The notes: generated from the letters alone by a model not told the origin. A stretch of DNA of 64,000 nt from Paenibacillus sp. Soil522 (GCF_001428245.1 NZ_LMRV01000055.1:186001-250000), one strand, 5' to 3'. Positions 26,543 to 35,613 are shown, counted from the first letter of the stretch. Translations and numbers: made by a program.

Positions 26543-26626
26543 TTGAAACATCCTATGCAGCTGCTCCGTAATAGTAGAAGCAAAATTAGATCATATGCTT
26601 CAGGATGAAGCGGGAGGAGCTTAACG

Positions 26627-26938
26627 ATGCTAATTACGACAACGCCAACGATTGAGGGACGTCCGATTCAGGATTATGTAGGGGTCGTTACGGGTGAAGC
26701 GATTATGGGAGCCAACGTCGTTCGCGATTTTTTTGCATCGATTACGGACATCGTAGGAGGCCGCTCCGGTGCATATGAGGGCAAGCTGAAGGAAGCGCGT
26801 GACGTTGCGATCGATGAAATGAAAAATCAGGCTGCCCGGCTGGGAGCCAATGCGATCGTTGCCATCGATATTGATTACGAGGTCGTGCGGGAAGGAATGC
26901 TGATGGTTGCCGTTAGCGGAACGGCCGTTCGTCTATAA
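26627..26938 (+). CDS. YbjQ/UPF0145-family protein
   Basis: 103 residues covering the whole YbjQ domain: [40 protein letters not shown] and the final [16 protein letters not shown]. Members form ring-like oligomers and are often labelled heavy-metal-binding, though the function is not established. GGAGGAG lies 7 bases before ATG. A large-loop terminator follows, so it is monocistronic. Confidence 0.92.
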   Translation: MLITTTPTIEGRPIQDYVGVVTGEAIMGANVVRDFFASITDIVGGRSGAYEGKLKEARDVAIDEMKNQAARLGANAIVAIDIDYEVVREGMLMVAVSGTAVRL

Positions 26939-26957
26939 CGGGATTGCAAATTATAGG

Positions 26958-27022
26958 AAAAGCGATACAAATTTGATTGGTATAAGCAACGCTTATGCAA
27001 TCGGGTTTTATCGCTTTTTTTG
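26958..27022 (+). terminator. Terminator after ybjQ
   Basis: AAAAGCGATA (26958-26967) pairs with TATCGCTTTT (27009-27018), with an inner hairpin ATAAGC/GCTTAT and seven T's at the end. It fills the start of the roughly 300-base gap before the pseudouridine synthase gene. Confidence 0.75.
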
Positions 27023-27109
27023 TTGTGCAGCGGTAGACTATAGTTGGCATGCAAGGTTACTAGAGTGTGCTCTATTGATTTTACAATCTATTAGATAAAA
27101 TGATAGGTT

Positions 27110-27202
27110 TCGGTTATACTCAGGATGAAAGCTTTGATAAAATGATTACCGGTTTACATGGTTTCCAGCATCTGATTTCAAACAAAATCAGATGCTTTTT
27201 TA
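27110..27202 (+). promoter_or_regulatory. Possible short leader with attenuator before the pseudouridine synthase gene
   Basis: A TATACT -10-like box (27114-27119) is followed by about 50 transcribed bases. Then comes a perfect 12-bp hairpin (27168-27179 with 27185-27196) with a T-run, ending 37 bases before the gene start. This terminator is placed in the 5' leader. No known riboswitch class is recognised. It could instead end a small RNA. Confidence 0.4.
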
Positions 27203-27238
27203 TTTGATTTTTTTTTTCAGTAGGAAAGCGGGCTGCAT

Positions 27239-27928
27239 ATGAGAATTAATAAATATATAAGCGAAACAGGCTTTTGTTCGAGAAGGGAAACGGATCGCTT
27301 AATAAGCGCCCGAAGAATTACGATTAATAATGTGATTTGTTTGCCGGGGGCTTCCGTAGCGCCTGAAGATGTTGTTCTTATTGACGGAAACGCAATAGCG
27401 AGCAAAGGGGAAGCCGTTTATATTGCGCTTAATAAACCGGTTGGCATAACTTGCACAGCAGCAAAGCATGTTAATGGTAATATTATTGATTTTATAAACC
27501 ATCCCGCCCGGATTTTTGCGATTGGCAGATTGGATAAAGCATCGGAGGGATTAATTTTATTAACGAATGACGGAGATATCGTAAACAAAATGATGCGCTC
27601 GGAGAACGGACATGAGAAAGAATACTTGGTGAAAGTAGATAAACCGGTCACATCCCGGTTTCTTCAGGAAATGTCGAACGGCGTGGAGATTTTAGGCACT
27701 AGAACAAAGCCATGCGCTGCAATGATGCATAGTGAAAATGAGTTCCGGATTATCCTGACTGAAGGCCTTAATCTACAAATTCGGAGAATGTGCAAGGCTC
27801 TCGGTTTCAGAGTTTTACGGCTCGAACGCATAAGAATTATGGATATTACCTTGGACGGTTTAGAAAAAGGGGAATGGAAAGACCTCACCGCAGGCCAGTT
27901 ACAGAGGCTTCACGCACAGCTTTATTAA
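27239..27928 (+). CDS. rluF: RsuA/RluB/RluF-family rRNA pseudouridine synthase
   Basis: Protein of 229 residues. An S4 RNA-binding domain (MRINKYISETGFCSRRETDR…) is followed by the catalytic domain with GRLDKASEGLILLTNDGD, which holds the catalytic Asp. LNLQIRRMCKALGFRVLRLER is the conserved C-terminal motif. The sequence is closest in style to RluF, which modifies U2604 of 23S rRNA; RluB or RsuA remain possible. A+T-rich codon use here differs somewhat from the neighbours. AGGAAAG lies before the ATG, and an attenuator-like hairpin lies just upstream. Confidence 0.85.
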   Translation: MRINKYISETGFCSRRETDRLISARRITINNVICLPGASVAPEDVVLIDGNAIASKGEAVYIALNKPVGITCTAAKHVNGNIIDFINHPARIFAIGRLDKASEGLILLTNDGDIVNKMMRSENGHEKEYLVKVDKPVTSRFLQEMSNGVEILGTRTKPCAAMMHSENEFRIILTEGLNLQIRRMCKALGFRVLRLERIRIMDITLDGLEKGEWKDLTAGQLQRLHAQLY

Positions 27929-28044
27929 AATAAGGCTTATAGATGCACGCATATGCTATGATGTCATTCCAATATAGACATTGACTTACCTTCGCGATAC
28001 AATGCATGTGAACGAATAAAGAAAAGCTTGAAGGGATGGAATAT

Positions 28045-28356
28045 ATGTATCCGGAAATAACGACAGCTGAGCTGGAAAACCAGCTGAAAGAAGGCAAATC
28101 CTTAAACCTCGTTGATGTTCGTGAACCAGACGAATGGCAGGCCGGCCATATCAAGGAAGCACGCAGCATTCCGCTGTCTGAGCTTCAAGAGCGCATCAAT
28201 GAGCTTCAGCAAGGCGACCAAGAAATCATACTCATCTGCCGCAGCGGCGGACGCAGCGGCAAAGCCTGCGACTTCCTGCACGCCCAAGGCTATAAAGTCG
28301 TCAACGTAGCCGGCGGCATGCTCCAATGGCCAGGCGAGGTTACATACGGCGAATAA
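28045..28356 (+). CDS. Single-domain rhodanese-like sulfurtransferase
   Basis: 103 residues forming one rhodanese domain. VDVREPDEWQAGHI is the N-terminal motif and the active loop is CRSGGRS with the persulfide Cys. Such proteins carry sulfane sulfur. ATG 28045 is preferred to ATG 28036, since AAGGG ends at 28035, 9 bases from the former and none from the latter. The gene is monocistronic with two terminators downstream. Confidence 0.92.
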   Translation: MYPEITTAELENQLKEGKSLNLVDVREPDEWQAGHIKEARSIPLSELQERINELQQGDQEIILICRSGGRSGKACDFLHAQGYKVVNVAGGMLQWPGEVTYGE

Positions 28357-28392
28357 ACGGGAAAATTAATCCCTGCACAAAGCTATTTTTTG

Positions 28393-28423
28393 AAAAAGGT
28401 CCTTCTGAGGGCTTTTTTTTTTT
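28393..28423 (+). terminator. First of two tandem terminators after the rhodanese gene
   Basis: AGGTCCT (28397-28403) pairs with AGGGCTT (28408-28414) with two G-U pairs, extended by A/T pairs and a run of about ten T. It lies in the 28357-28668 gap. Confidence 0.75.
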
Positions 28424-28451
28424 ATCCGAATTCATCCTCAAATATACGGTC

Positions 28452-28480
28452 GGCTGCAGGATAAAAACCTGCGGCTTTTT
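28452..28480 (+). terminator. Second tandem terminator
   Basis: GCTGCAGG (28453-28460) pairs with CCTGCGGC (28468-28475) with one G-U, then five T. The rest of the 28357-28668 gap shows nothing else I can name. Confidence 0.65.
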
Positions 28481-28683
28481 GATGTTAATGACCGTCCTAT
28501 TTTAATAAATTCGCTTATTGGATCATAAAAAAGAGTATAAGGATTTAGCTCCTTGCAGCTTGTTATGGGGGTTAGATGTTAGCCGGATATATTTTTAACG
28601 ACATTTAGGTTATTCTTAAAAGCATATTTGATTTCAGGTAAATTAGTTCAAGCTGCGTCGTAAATGAAGTGAAGGATTGGGTG

Positions 28684-29436
28684 ATGGCAATGATCATAAT
28701 CAAGTCGAAGGACGAAATTTTGAAAATGAAAAAAGCGGGTGAGATTTTAGCGGCCTGCCACCGGGAGCTGCGCACATTCATTCGTCCCGGTATTACGACA
28801 CTGGAAATCGATCAATTTGTTGAAGCTTTTCTGAAAAAAAATGGAGCATTACCGGAACAAAAAGGTTATCACGGATATCCGTTCGCGACTTGCACTTCGG
28901 TTAATGATGTTATATGTCACGGTTTTCCTAGTCAGACGCTATTAGTGGAAGGAGATATCGTGACGGTTGATATGGTTGTCAATCTGGATGGCTGGCTTGC
29001 GGATTCGGCTTGGTCGTATGCGATCGGGAATGTGTCGGAAAAATCGCAGAAGCTGCTTGATGTTACGAAGGAATCGCTCTATAAAGGCATTGAGCAGGCC
29101 GTTGCGGGAAATAGAATCGGGGATATTTCGCATGCCATTCAAGTTTTTGCCGAAGCGCAAGGATTCTCGGTCGTGAGAGATTTTATAGGACATGGCATCG
29201 GCCAGGAAATGCATGAGGAGCCTCAAGTGCCCCACTATGGACCTCCTCACAAAGGAACGCGTTTAAAGGCTGGAATGGTGCTGACAATCGAACCGATGTT
29301 AAATACGGGGAAATATCACAGCAAAATCGATCAGGACGGCTGGACGGCCAGAACGGTAGACGGCGGCTTATCGGCTCAATATGAGCATACGATTGCCATT
29401 ACGGAGGATGGTCCGGTCATTCTGACGGAGCAATAG
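28684..29436 (+). CDS. map: Methionine aminopeptidase, type I (YflG-like second copy)
   Basis: About 250 residues in the pita-bread fold. Metal ligands are seen in VTVDMVVNLDGWLADSAW (two Asp), FIGHGIGQEMHEEP (His), LTIEPML (Glu) and QYEHTIAI (Glu). It removes initiator Met from nascent proteins. The gene stands alone rather than in the ribosomal-protein operon where mapA normally lies, so it is likely a second copy like Bacillus YflG. Several starts are possible; ATG 28684 is taken because GAAGG lies 8 bases upstream, with GTG 28669 and ATG 28690 as alternatives. Confidence 0.9.
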   Translation: MAMIIIKSKDEILKMKKAGEILAACHRELRTFIRPGITTLEIDQFVEAFLKKNGALPEQKGYHGYPFATCTSVNDVICHGFPSQTLLVEGDIVTVDMVVNLDGWLADSAWSYAIGNVSEKSQKLLDVTKESLYKGIEQAVAGNRIGDISHAIQVFAEAQGFSVVRDFIGHGIGQEMHEEPQVPHYGPPHKGTRLKAGMVLTIEPMLNTGKYHSKIDQDGWTARTVDGGLSAQYEHTIAITEDGPVILTEQ

Positions 29437-29533
29437 GCGTGCATTCTAAAAAGTCTTTTTTCCATCTTGACATGACCATTGGTATCCTGTATAAATACAT
29501 TTAAGCAAGCAATTGGATATAAATAACATTAGT

Positions 29534-29777
29534 GATTGGGACAGTAGTCTATGGCGGATAGTCACAGCGAGCCGGGTCGTTGGAAGCCGGTACGGATGCC
29601 TTAGATGAAACGGGCCCAGGAAATGGTTTGCCGAACCGAAATTGCAGCAGTAGGCAAATCCGGTCATAGACCGTTATGAAAACGAGGGGTCAAGCCAGAA
29701 TTAGGCTTGGCACTTAGAGTGGTACCACGGGATCTTTACGGCTCTCGTCTCTTATTTTAGAGACGGGGGCTTTTTTT
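29534..29777 (+). promoter_or_regulatory. T-box leader of argS
   Basis: A Stem I is closed by GTCTATGG (from 29547) with the CATAGAC near 29665-29671 and contains the distal stem CCGG/CCGG around TTGGAAG. A small stem CAAGCC/GGCTTG (about 29691-29708) follows. The T-box core AGAGTGGTACCACGG is at 29716-29730. The terminator hairpin is 29741-29752 with 29759-29770 and seven T's. TGGT in the core would pair with the ACCA end of an uncharged tRNA. Arginine specificity is inferred from argS downstream; I could not fix the specifier codon. Confidence 0.92.
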
Positions 29778-29803
29778 ATTTTAGCGAAGTGGAGGAGAAC
29801 GGA

Positions 29804-31672
29804 ATGATTCATGAACAAATCATAGCGGCCATTGAAAAATTAATGCAAGGCATTCTAGCGGAGAATAAGCTGGAGCTGCCGGAAAATGTTAAGATCGCTC
29901 TCGAGCATCCTGTCAGTCTTGAGCATGGCGATTACAGCAGCAGCATAGCTATGCAGCTTGCAAAGCTATTGAAGCTCGCGCCGTCGCAGATCGCAAGCGA
30001 GTTCAAACAAAAGCTGCTTGCTCATCCGGGCATAGCCGCTTCTATCGAAAAAATCGAGGTTGCGCCTCCAGGCTTTCTTAACTTTTTTGTAAATTGGGCC
30101 TGGTGGGCGGAATCGGCTCAGCCGGCGCATTTAAACAAACGTTCCGGAAAAAAAGTGCTCATCGAGCATACGTCGATCAATCCGAACAAATCGGCTCATA
30201 TCGGTCATTTGCGCAATTCCTGCATAGGCGACACGTTAGCGCGAATGCTGAGAAGGACGGGACATGAAGTAGAGGTGCATAACTATATCGATGACCTCGG
30301 CAATCAGTTGGCAGATACAGTGGTAGGCATTCTGAATACGACGACGGAGAAGCCTTATGAACGTTTTGGCGATTTTTGCTGGGAGACGTATGCCAAAATC
30401 AATAAAGCGTACAAGGAGCAGCCGGATATGCTGAAGCAGCGTGCGATTGTGCTTTCCCAGCTGGAGGAGGGCCATTCCAATACAGCATGGATGGGCCTGC
30501 TCATTGCGGAGAGAATCGTACGCGAGCATGTCGAGGAAATGAAGCGTTTCGGCATCACCTACGATGTTCTCGTGTGGGAAAGCAGCATCGTTAGGGAAGG
30601 CTTTTGGGCACGGGCGTTTGCGCTGCTGCAGACGACAGATATATTCCGTCTAGAAGACGAAGGAAAGCTGAAGGGCTGCTATGTGCTGAAGCAGCCGGCA
30701 GCCGAGGGTGAGCCGAATGAGCAATCGGAGTTCCATGCAGATAAAGTACTCGTTCGCTCGAATGGCATTTTGACCTATACCGCCAAGGACATCGCTTATC
30801 ATCTCTGGAAGTTTGGTCTGCTCGATCAAGATTTTCGCTACAAAAACTTTTCGGATCGCCTATGGTCCACCCATTCGAGCGGTATAAGGAAGAAAATAGG
30901 CCGCGCCGATACGGTCATAAACGTGATCGATCAGAGGCAGGAATATCCGCAAGCGATGGTTAAGCAGGCGCTGCTCGCATTAGGTTATAAGAAGCAAGCA
31001 GAGCAGCTTAAACATGTCAGCTATGGAGTGGTATCGCTTAGTCAAGGCACGGCTAAGGGCCTCGGTATCGATACGTCCGACGGCAAGCATGCTTACGCCA
31101 TGTCGGGCCGACAAGGGATCGGCATTAAAATTGCTGATTTTTTGGAACGAATGGAACAAATAATTGAAGCGAAACGTACCCGTAAAGACGGTTTAGCGAG
31201 TCATGCTATAGCGGCAGCATCTATCCGTTACTATTTGCTGCGTTACCACCTGCAGACGGAGGTAATATTTGATCTCGACCAGGCGACGGAGGTATCCGGG
31301 AATACCGGCGTTTATTTGCTTTATTCCTATGCGCGCTCCAGCAGCATTTTGAAGAAGACCGGTGTATCTGGTTCGCCCCCGCATGATTTATTGACGTTTA
31401 ATGAGCTGGGGCCGCAGGAGCGAAGTCTGCTAAGACAGCTTGCTTATTGGCCTGAGACCCTTCAAGCAGCCGTTAAGGAGCTGGCTCCTAACCAGTTGTG
31501 CTCGTATGTTTATGAGCTATCTGCTTTATTTAATCACTTCTATGCAGCTTGTCCGATTCTTAAGGCAGAGGGCCAGGCGAGGAGCCTGCGCATATGGCTC
31601 ACCGGGCGTTATAAGCAAACGATGCAGGATGCGCTGGTCATATTGGGATTACCCGCTCCGAACAGGATGTAG
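29804..31672 (+). CDS. argS: Arginyl-tRNA synthetase
   Basis: 622 residues. The N-terminal additional domain (ENVKIALEHPVSLEHGDYSS…) is followed by the class I HIGH box as AHIGHLRN and IDDLGNQLADTVVG. Then come a region in the KMSKS position (MSGRQGIGIK) that lacks KMSKS, as in many ArgS, and the C-terminal anticodon-binding DALR domain (TGVYLLYSYARSSSIL…). It charges tRNA-Arg. ATG 29804 is used because GGAGG lies 8 bases before it; the frame also runs through GTG 29789. Expression is under the T-box leader. Its sequence seems divergent from common ArgS, so it may be a second or laterally acquired copy. Confidence 0.9.
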   Translation: MIHEQIIAAIEKLMQGILAENKLELPENVKIALEHPVSLEHGDYSSSIAMQLAKLLKLAPSQIASEFKQKLLAHPGIAASIEKIEVAPPGFLNFFVNWAWWAESAQPAHLNKRSGKKVLIEHTSINPNKSAHIGHLRNSCIGDTLARMLRRTGHEVEVHNYIDDLGNQLADTVVGILNTTTEKPYERFGDFCWETYAKINKAYKEQPDMLKQRAIVLSQLEEGHSNTAWMGLLIAERIVREHVEEMKRFGITYDVLVWESSIVREGFWARAFALLQTTDIFRLEDEGKLKGCYVLKQPAAEGEPNEQSEFHADKVLVRSNGILTYTAKDIAYHLWKFGLLDQDFRYKNFSDRLWSTHSSGIRKKIGRADTVINVIDQRQEYPQAMVKQALLALGYKKQAEQLKHVSYGVVSLSQGTAKGLGIDTSDGKHAYAMSGRQGIGIKIADFLERMEQIIEAKRTRKDGLASHAIAAASIRYYLLRYHLQTEVIFDLDQATEVSGNTGVYLLYSYARSSSILKKTGVSGSPPHDLLTFNELGPQERSLLRQLAYWPETLQAAVKELAPNQLCSYVYELSALFNHFYAACPILKAEGQARSLRIWLTGRYKQTMQDALVILGLPAPNRM

Positions 31673-31745
31673 CCGGATGTTCCATTCATGCAATTCGATT
31701 GCCTGTCATATAGATAAACGCAGAGGTACAGGCATTTGAACGGCA

Positions 31746-34037
31746 ATGAATGGAAGGCGGGTGCTTTCGTTGAAGCATGTTGCTCAGAATGATGAGACGG
31801 ATCGGGATATAACGATAGATTTTGCGGTGCATGGTATGAGCTGCTCGGCTTGCGCAGCGAGGATCGAGAAGGCAGTCGGCAAAATGGATGGCGTTCAGAT
31901 GGCGGCGGTCAGCTTTCCGCTTCGTACAGCGTGGGTACAGTTTAAGCCGGAGTTGCTCGGTCCTAAACAACTAGCCGAGCGGGTTAAGCAGCTGGGATTT
32001 GTCGCGCTCCTGAATGAGACGGCAGAGGCAGGACTGCATAAAGAACACAAAGCGCTTAAGCTAAGGCTCGCCGTATCGGCTGTTCTAACGCTGCCGTTAT
32101 TAACCGGTATGGTGCAGCATATTCCTTTGCTTGAGCCATTGCTTGCCAGCTTGCCGGATTGGTTAACGCTGCCATGGCTGCAGCTCGCACTCGCTTCGAT
32201 CATACAGTTTGTGATTGGACTGCCTTTTTATTTTGGCGCATATCATGCGGTGCGCGAGCGGAGCGCGAATATGGATGTGCTGGTTGTGATCGGTACGACC
32301 GCCGCCTATTTGTACAGCCATTATGTTGTATTTCAGAACGGCTTGTTCGGTCCGGATGCAGCTTCTGCTGCACATGCGCCACCGTTATATTTCGAAACCT
32401 CTGCTGTCGTGATTACGGCCGTGCTGCTGGGAAAATATATTGAAATCTCGGCCTCGCTTCGGGCGCAGCACGGTTCGGATGGGTATGGCAAGCTGCAGAG
32501 CCAAACGGCTGCGGTTGAACGTGCAGGGGAAGTGGTTCGCATGAAGACGGAGTTTGTGCGAGCCGGCGACATCGTGATCGTTCAGGCAGGCGAGGTTGTG
32601 CCGGTTGACGGTATCGTATGCGGCGGTCAGTCGGCAGCAGACGAATCCCTGCTCACGGGAGAAAGCTTGCCGATTGCTAAGCGGGAGGGCGATCCGGTGT
32701 GGGCGGGAACCCGAAATGAAAGCGCGCGGCTTCGCATCCGCACAAGGGCCGCCGGACATGATACGATGCTGAGCCGGATTCAAGAGCTTGTCCGGCAAGC
32801 GCAGCGGTCGAAATCAGCGATTCAGCGCAATGTCGATGCGGCGGCGAGCTGGTTTGTTCCGGTCATGCTCATCTTCGCGCTGGCAACGCTCGTGATGTGG
32901 GGAACGATTCTAGAGCCTGGCAATTGGAGTCAAGCCTATATTTGCGCTATAGCAGTCCTATTAGCGGCTTGCCCATGCGCTCTTGGGTTAGCGGCACCGA
33001 TCTCGCTAGTCCTTGCATCCGCGAGGCTCGCGAAGCAAGGGATTGTGGCGAAGGAAGCGGGAGCGCTTGAGCGCTTAGCGAGAATTCAAACGATTATTTT
33101 TGATAAGACGGGGACATTAACGGAGGGCAAGCCGCATGTAAGCGCCATGGTGGCTGTTAATGGAAGCCGGGCTTCGGTGCTTCGATTGGCGGCAGCCGCC
33201 GAAGCCCAATCGGCTCATCCGCTTTCACTTGCCATTATACGTGAGGCTAACAAGCTTGGACTTGTTATCCCTGACGCCAGTCAGCATACGTTTACGCCAG
33301 GCGGTGGCGTTGAAGCGGTAGTTGAGAAACAACGATTCGCGGTAGGCAATGCCAGATTTGCGCATGAACGTGAATGGAACATGAGCAGCGAGGCCGCCGG
33401 ATTTGCGAAGCAGCGCGAGGCTATGGGTGAAACGGTGCTTTACGCCGCACTCGAGGGACAATGCGTTGGCGTACTCGCATTTAGCGATATGGTTAAGGCA
33501 AATGCGGCAGATACGGTAAAGGAGCTAAGGGCGCTTGGCGTTTCGTCGCTTCTGGCAACAGGCGATCACGAAGCGCCGGCTCGAGCTGCTGCAAAAGCAG
33601 TAGGCATAGCAACCGTTCATGCTTCCATGCTGCCAGAGAGCAAGGTAGCGCTTATAGAGCAGCTGAAGCGTCAAGGCAAGCGGGTCGCAATGGCCGGCGA
33701 TGGCTGGAATGATGCGCCGGCATTGGCTGCAGCGGATGTTGGGCTTGCGATGGGGGAAGGCACGGACGCGGCGCTGAGCGCAGGCCATATGACTTTGCTC
33801 TTCTCCCGCTTGCAGGCGATCCCTGAAGCGATCAGAATAAGCCGCTTAACGATTCGAAATGTCAGGCAAAACTTAACATTCGCCTTTCTATACAATGTGA
33901 TCATCATTCCCTTTGCCGCATTTGGCCTGCTTGAGCCTTGGATGGCAGGAACGGCAATGGCGCTCAGCTCGGTATCGGTCGTCGGCAACGCACTCCGGCT
34001 CACGGGTCAGCTTCGGCGGAAGGCTGGAGCTGGCTAA
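31746..34037 (+). CDS. Copper-transporting P1B-type ATPase (CopA/CcoI-like)
   Basis: About 760 residues. One N-terminal heavy-metal domain (GMSCSACAARIEKA) precedes eight membrane segments. TM6 has CPCALGLAAP, the phosphorylation site is DKTGTLTEGKP, and the hinge reads GDGWNDAPAL where Ile is usual for Trp. The last helices show YN and MALSS, the P1B-1 (Cu+) signature. It exports Cu(I). The next two genes are UreH-2 and FixH-like, a set that suggests copper delivery for cytochrome oxidase rather than simple detoxification. The start is uncertain: ATG 31746 or TTG 31770. Confidence 0.88.
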   Translation: MNGRRVLSLKHVAQNDETDRDITIDFAVHGMSCSACAARIEKAVGKMDGVQMAAVSFPLRTAWVQFKPELLGPKQLAERVKQLGFVALLNETAEAGLHKEHKALKLRLAVSAVLTLPLLTGMVQHIPLLEPLLASLPDWLTLPWLQLALASIIQFVIGLPFYFGAYHAVRERSANMDVLVVIGTTAAYLYSHYVVFQNGLFGPDAASAAHAPPLYFETSAVVITAVLLGKYIEISASLRAQHGSDGYGKLQSQTAAVERAGEVVRMKTEFVRAGDIVIVQAGEVVPVDGIVCGGQSAADESLLTGESLPIAKREGDPVWAGTRNESARLRIRTRAAGHDTMLSRIQELVRQAQRSKSAIQRNVDAAASWFVPVMLIFALATLVMWGTILEPGNWSQAYICAIAVLLAACPCALGLAAPISLVLASARLAKQGIVAKEAGALERLARIQTIIFDKTGTLTEGKPHVSAMVAVNGSRASVLRLAAAAEAQSAHPLSLAIIREANKLGLVIPDASQHTFTPGGGVEAVVEKQRFAVGNARFAHEREWNMSSEAAGFAKQREAMGETVLYAALEGQCVGVLAFSDMVKANAADTVKELRALGVSSLLATGDHEAPARAAAKAVGIATVHASMLPESKVALIEQLKRQGKRVAMAGDGWNDAPALAAADVGLAMGEGTDAALSAGHMTLLFSRLQAIPEAIRISRLTIRNVRQNLTFAFLYNVIIIPFAAFGLLEPWMAGTAMALSSVSVVGNALRLTGQLRRKAGAG

Positions 34038-34723
34038 TGACGATGACGTGGCAGCAGGTGGGCTTCATTATATTGACCGGCTTGTTCAGCGCGCCGCATT
34101 GTATCGGAATGTGCGGGGGGATTGTGTCCGCCGTATCAATGAATTCCTCGGCATCTGCACATAAATCGATGCTTCTATACAATGCAGGACGTGTTCTATC
34201 CTATACTATGCTAGGAGCCCTTATGGGAGTGGTTGGTTCTTTTGTTGATGTGGCCGGCAAGCTTGCAGGCGTGCAAGGCCTAGCTTCTATTATAGGCGGC
34301 TGTTTTTTGCTGCTGTGGCTGTGGCGCAGATTTCAGCTCCCGCTTATGCACCGGTTATCCGTTATTCTTCACAGGAGATTAGCAGGCGGCGCACAGCGCT
34401 CAGTGAATCAAGAACATTGGCATTTGCTCGCTACGGGAGTTGCCTTCGGATTTTTGCCCTGCGGCTTGACGTATGCGATGCAGATGACGGCCGCCTCCAC
34501 CGGCTCCGGGCTCCAAGGGGCGGCTGTCATGGCGTTGTTTGGACTTTCAACCTTTCCGGCATTAGCGGCTGCTGCGTCTATTGCCTCCTTTGCCAATAGG
34601 AAATGGCGGCGGTTCATGCGCAAAGCCAGCGTCATGACGGCAATATCCGTAGGCGTCATATCCATTTTGCGCGGGCTGGCCGTCAACGGTGTTATCCCGA
34701 CGATAAATCCGTGGCTTTGGTAA
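34037..34723 (+). CDS. UreH-2/DsbD-2-like membrane protein (TauE/SafE-type, cytochrome oxidase copper cluster)
   Basis: 228 residues with about six membrane segments. SAPHCIGMCGG in TM1 and FGFLPCGLTYAMQMTAAS in a later helix hold the paired Cys and CG motifs of the UreH-2 family. Members sit beside CcoI/FixI and FixH genes in many bacteria. The likely role is in copper or thiol handling during cytochrome cbb3 or aa3 assembly, which is family-level inference. ATG 34037 overlaps the ATPase stop by one base; an earlier in-frame ATG at 33938 lies deep in the ATPase gene and is rejected. Confidence 0.85.
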   Translation: MTMTWQQVGFIILTGLFSAPHCIGMCGGIVSAVSMNSSASAHKSMLLYNAGRVLSYTMLGALMGVVGSFVDVAGKLAGVQGLASIIGGCFLLLWLWRRFQLPLMHRLSVILHRRLAGGAQRSVNQEHWHLLATGVAFGFLPCGLTYAMQMTAASTGSGLQGAAVMALFGLSTFPALAAAASIASFANRKWRRFMRKASVMTAISVGVISILRGLAVNGVIPTINPWLW

Positions 34724-34728
34724 GCAGG

Positions 34729-35172
34729 CTAATGGATTGCCCGTAATACTCTTATAATGGTGTACGTGTGATCGCCCGTTACAAGCGTTAATGCTGCTTT
34801 CCACGTGCCGGCCATTAAAGGTACGCCTTCACCCGAATACATTCCCGGAGCAGTTTCGGTCATGCTAAACTCGTAATCGCCGCAGATCATATTCAGCATA
34901 TTAAGCTTGACCGTTAAGCCGGCACCCTGCAAGGGAGCGCCGGACAGATCGGTCAGTTCGATCAAAAAATGGTTGCTGTGAAGCACTTTAGCCGGATAAT
35001 CATCGATCGACCATATCGCATGTCCGCTCTCAAACGCATGCTCTGTTATAGGGGGAGGCGCTTCCTCGCGATCACGGAGCAAGGTGAAAGCAATTCCGGC
35101 GAAAAGAGCAATAACGACAAAAATGCAGATGAATCTAAAAAGAGGGGAGATTGGCCTGTGCTGAGGCAACAT
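34729..35172 (-). CDS. FixH/YtkA-like membrane-anchored protein
   Basis: 147 residues. One N-terminal anchor (FRFICIFVVIALFAGIAF) is followed by a small beta-sandwich domain with VKLNMLNM, TAPGMYSGEGVPLMAGTWKA and a C-terminal strand, the FixH/YtkA pattern. Several Met could bind Cu. It converges on the UreH-2 gene with only 5 bases between stops. AAGGAGG is 12 bases before the ATG on the minus strand. Together with the ATPase and UreH-2 protein it recalls the ccoGHIS cluster, but it is transcribed separately and no oxidase gene lies here. Confidence 0.72.
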   Translation of the reverse strand: MLPQHRPISPLFRFICIFVVIALFAGIAFTLLRDREEAPPPITEHAFESGHAIWSIDDYPAKVLHSNHFLIELTDLSGAPLQGAGLTVKLNMLNMICGDYEFSMTETAPGMYSGEGVPLMAGTWKAALTLVTGDHTYTIIRVLRAIH

Positions 35173-35362
35173 GTCTGGTAATGACCTCCTTTACGGTAAA
35201 CGGAAATAGATTTTCTTAAAGAGCGATGAAAGAGGCTTATTACGTTACCTATGCTTCAAATGGAAGGAGCAGAACGGGATTGCCGCTCTGAATAATTGTA
35301 CGGATATTAATGGACAAATTTCGAGAGACAGTGTATATTAACAACTGATAATTTCATATTGT

Positions 35363-35537
35363 ATAAACAGGTGTGGATACGAGGCTATCTTACAAGGAAG
35401 AAGCAGCTTGTAAACTCTCGTTGACACTTAATAGGGAAGACCGGTGAGAATCCGGCACGGACCCGCCACTGTAAGGATTGCCAGCGAAAGCACGCGTTCG
35501 CTGCGCTATCCGAGTCAGAAAATCTGCCTGTTTACAT
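35363..35537 (+). promoter_or_regulatory. Cobalamin riboswitch aptamer
   Basis: P1 pairs AAACAGG (35366-35372) with CCTGTTT (35528-35534). The core contains GGGAAGACCGGTGAGAATCC (about 35434-35453) and the conserved GCCACTGTA (35466-35474), followed by the GAGTCAGAA-type B12-box region near 35513-35521. It senses adenosylcobalamin and controls the operon downstream. Confidence 0.95.
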
Positions 35538-35613
35538 AACGCTTAAACCTACGTGGACTTAGGATGGTGTTAGGGAAGCTTTTCGCTTAGCTTGTTTTTA
35601 GAGAGCGTGTAAT

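Noticed and set aside
33938..34036. Longer N-terminus for the UreH-2 protein
   Set aside because: It would overlap the ATPase by about 100 bases and adds a polar stretch before TM1; ATG 34037 gives the usual length.
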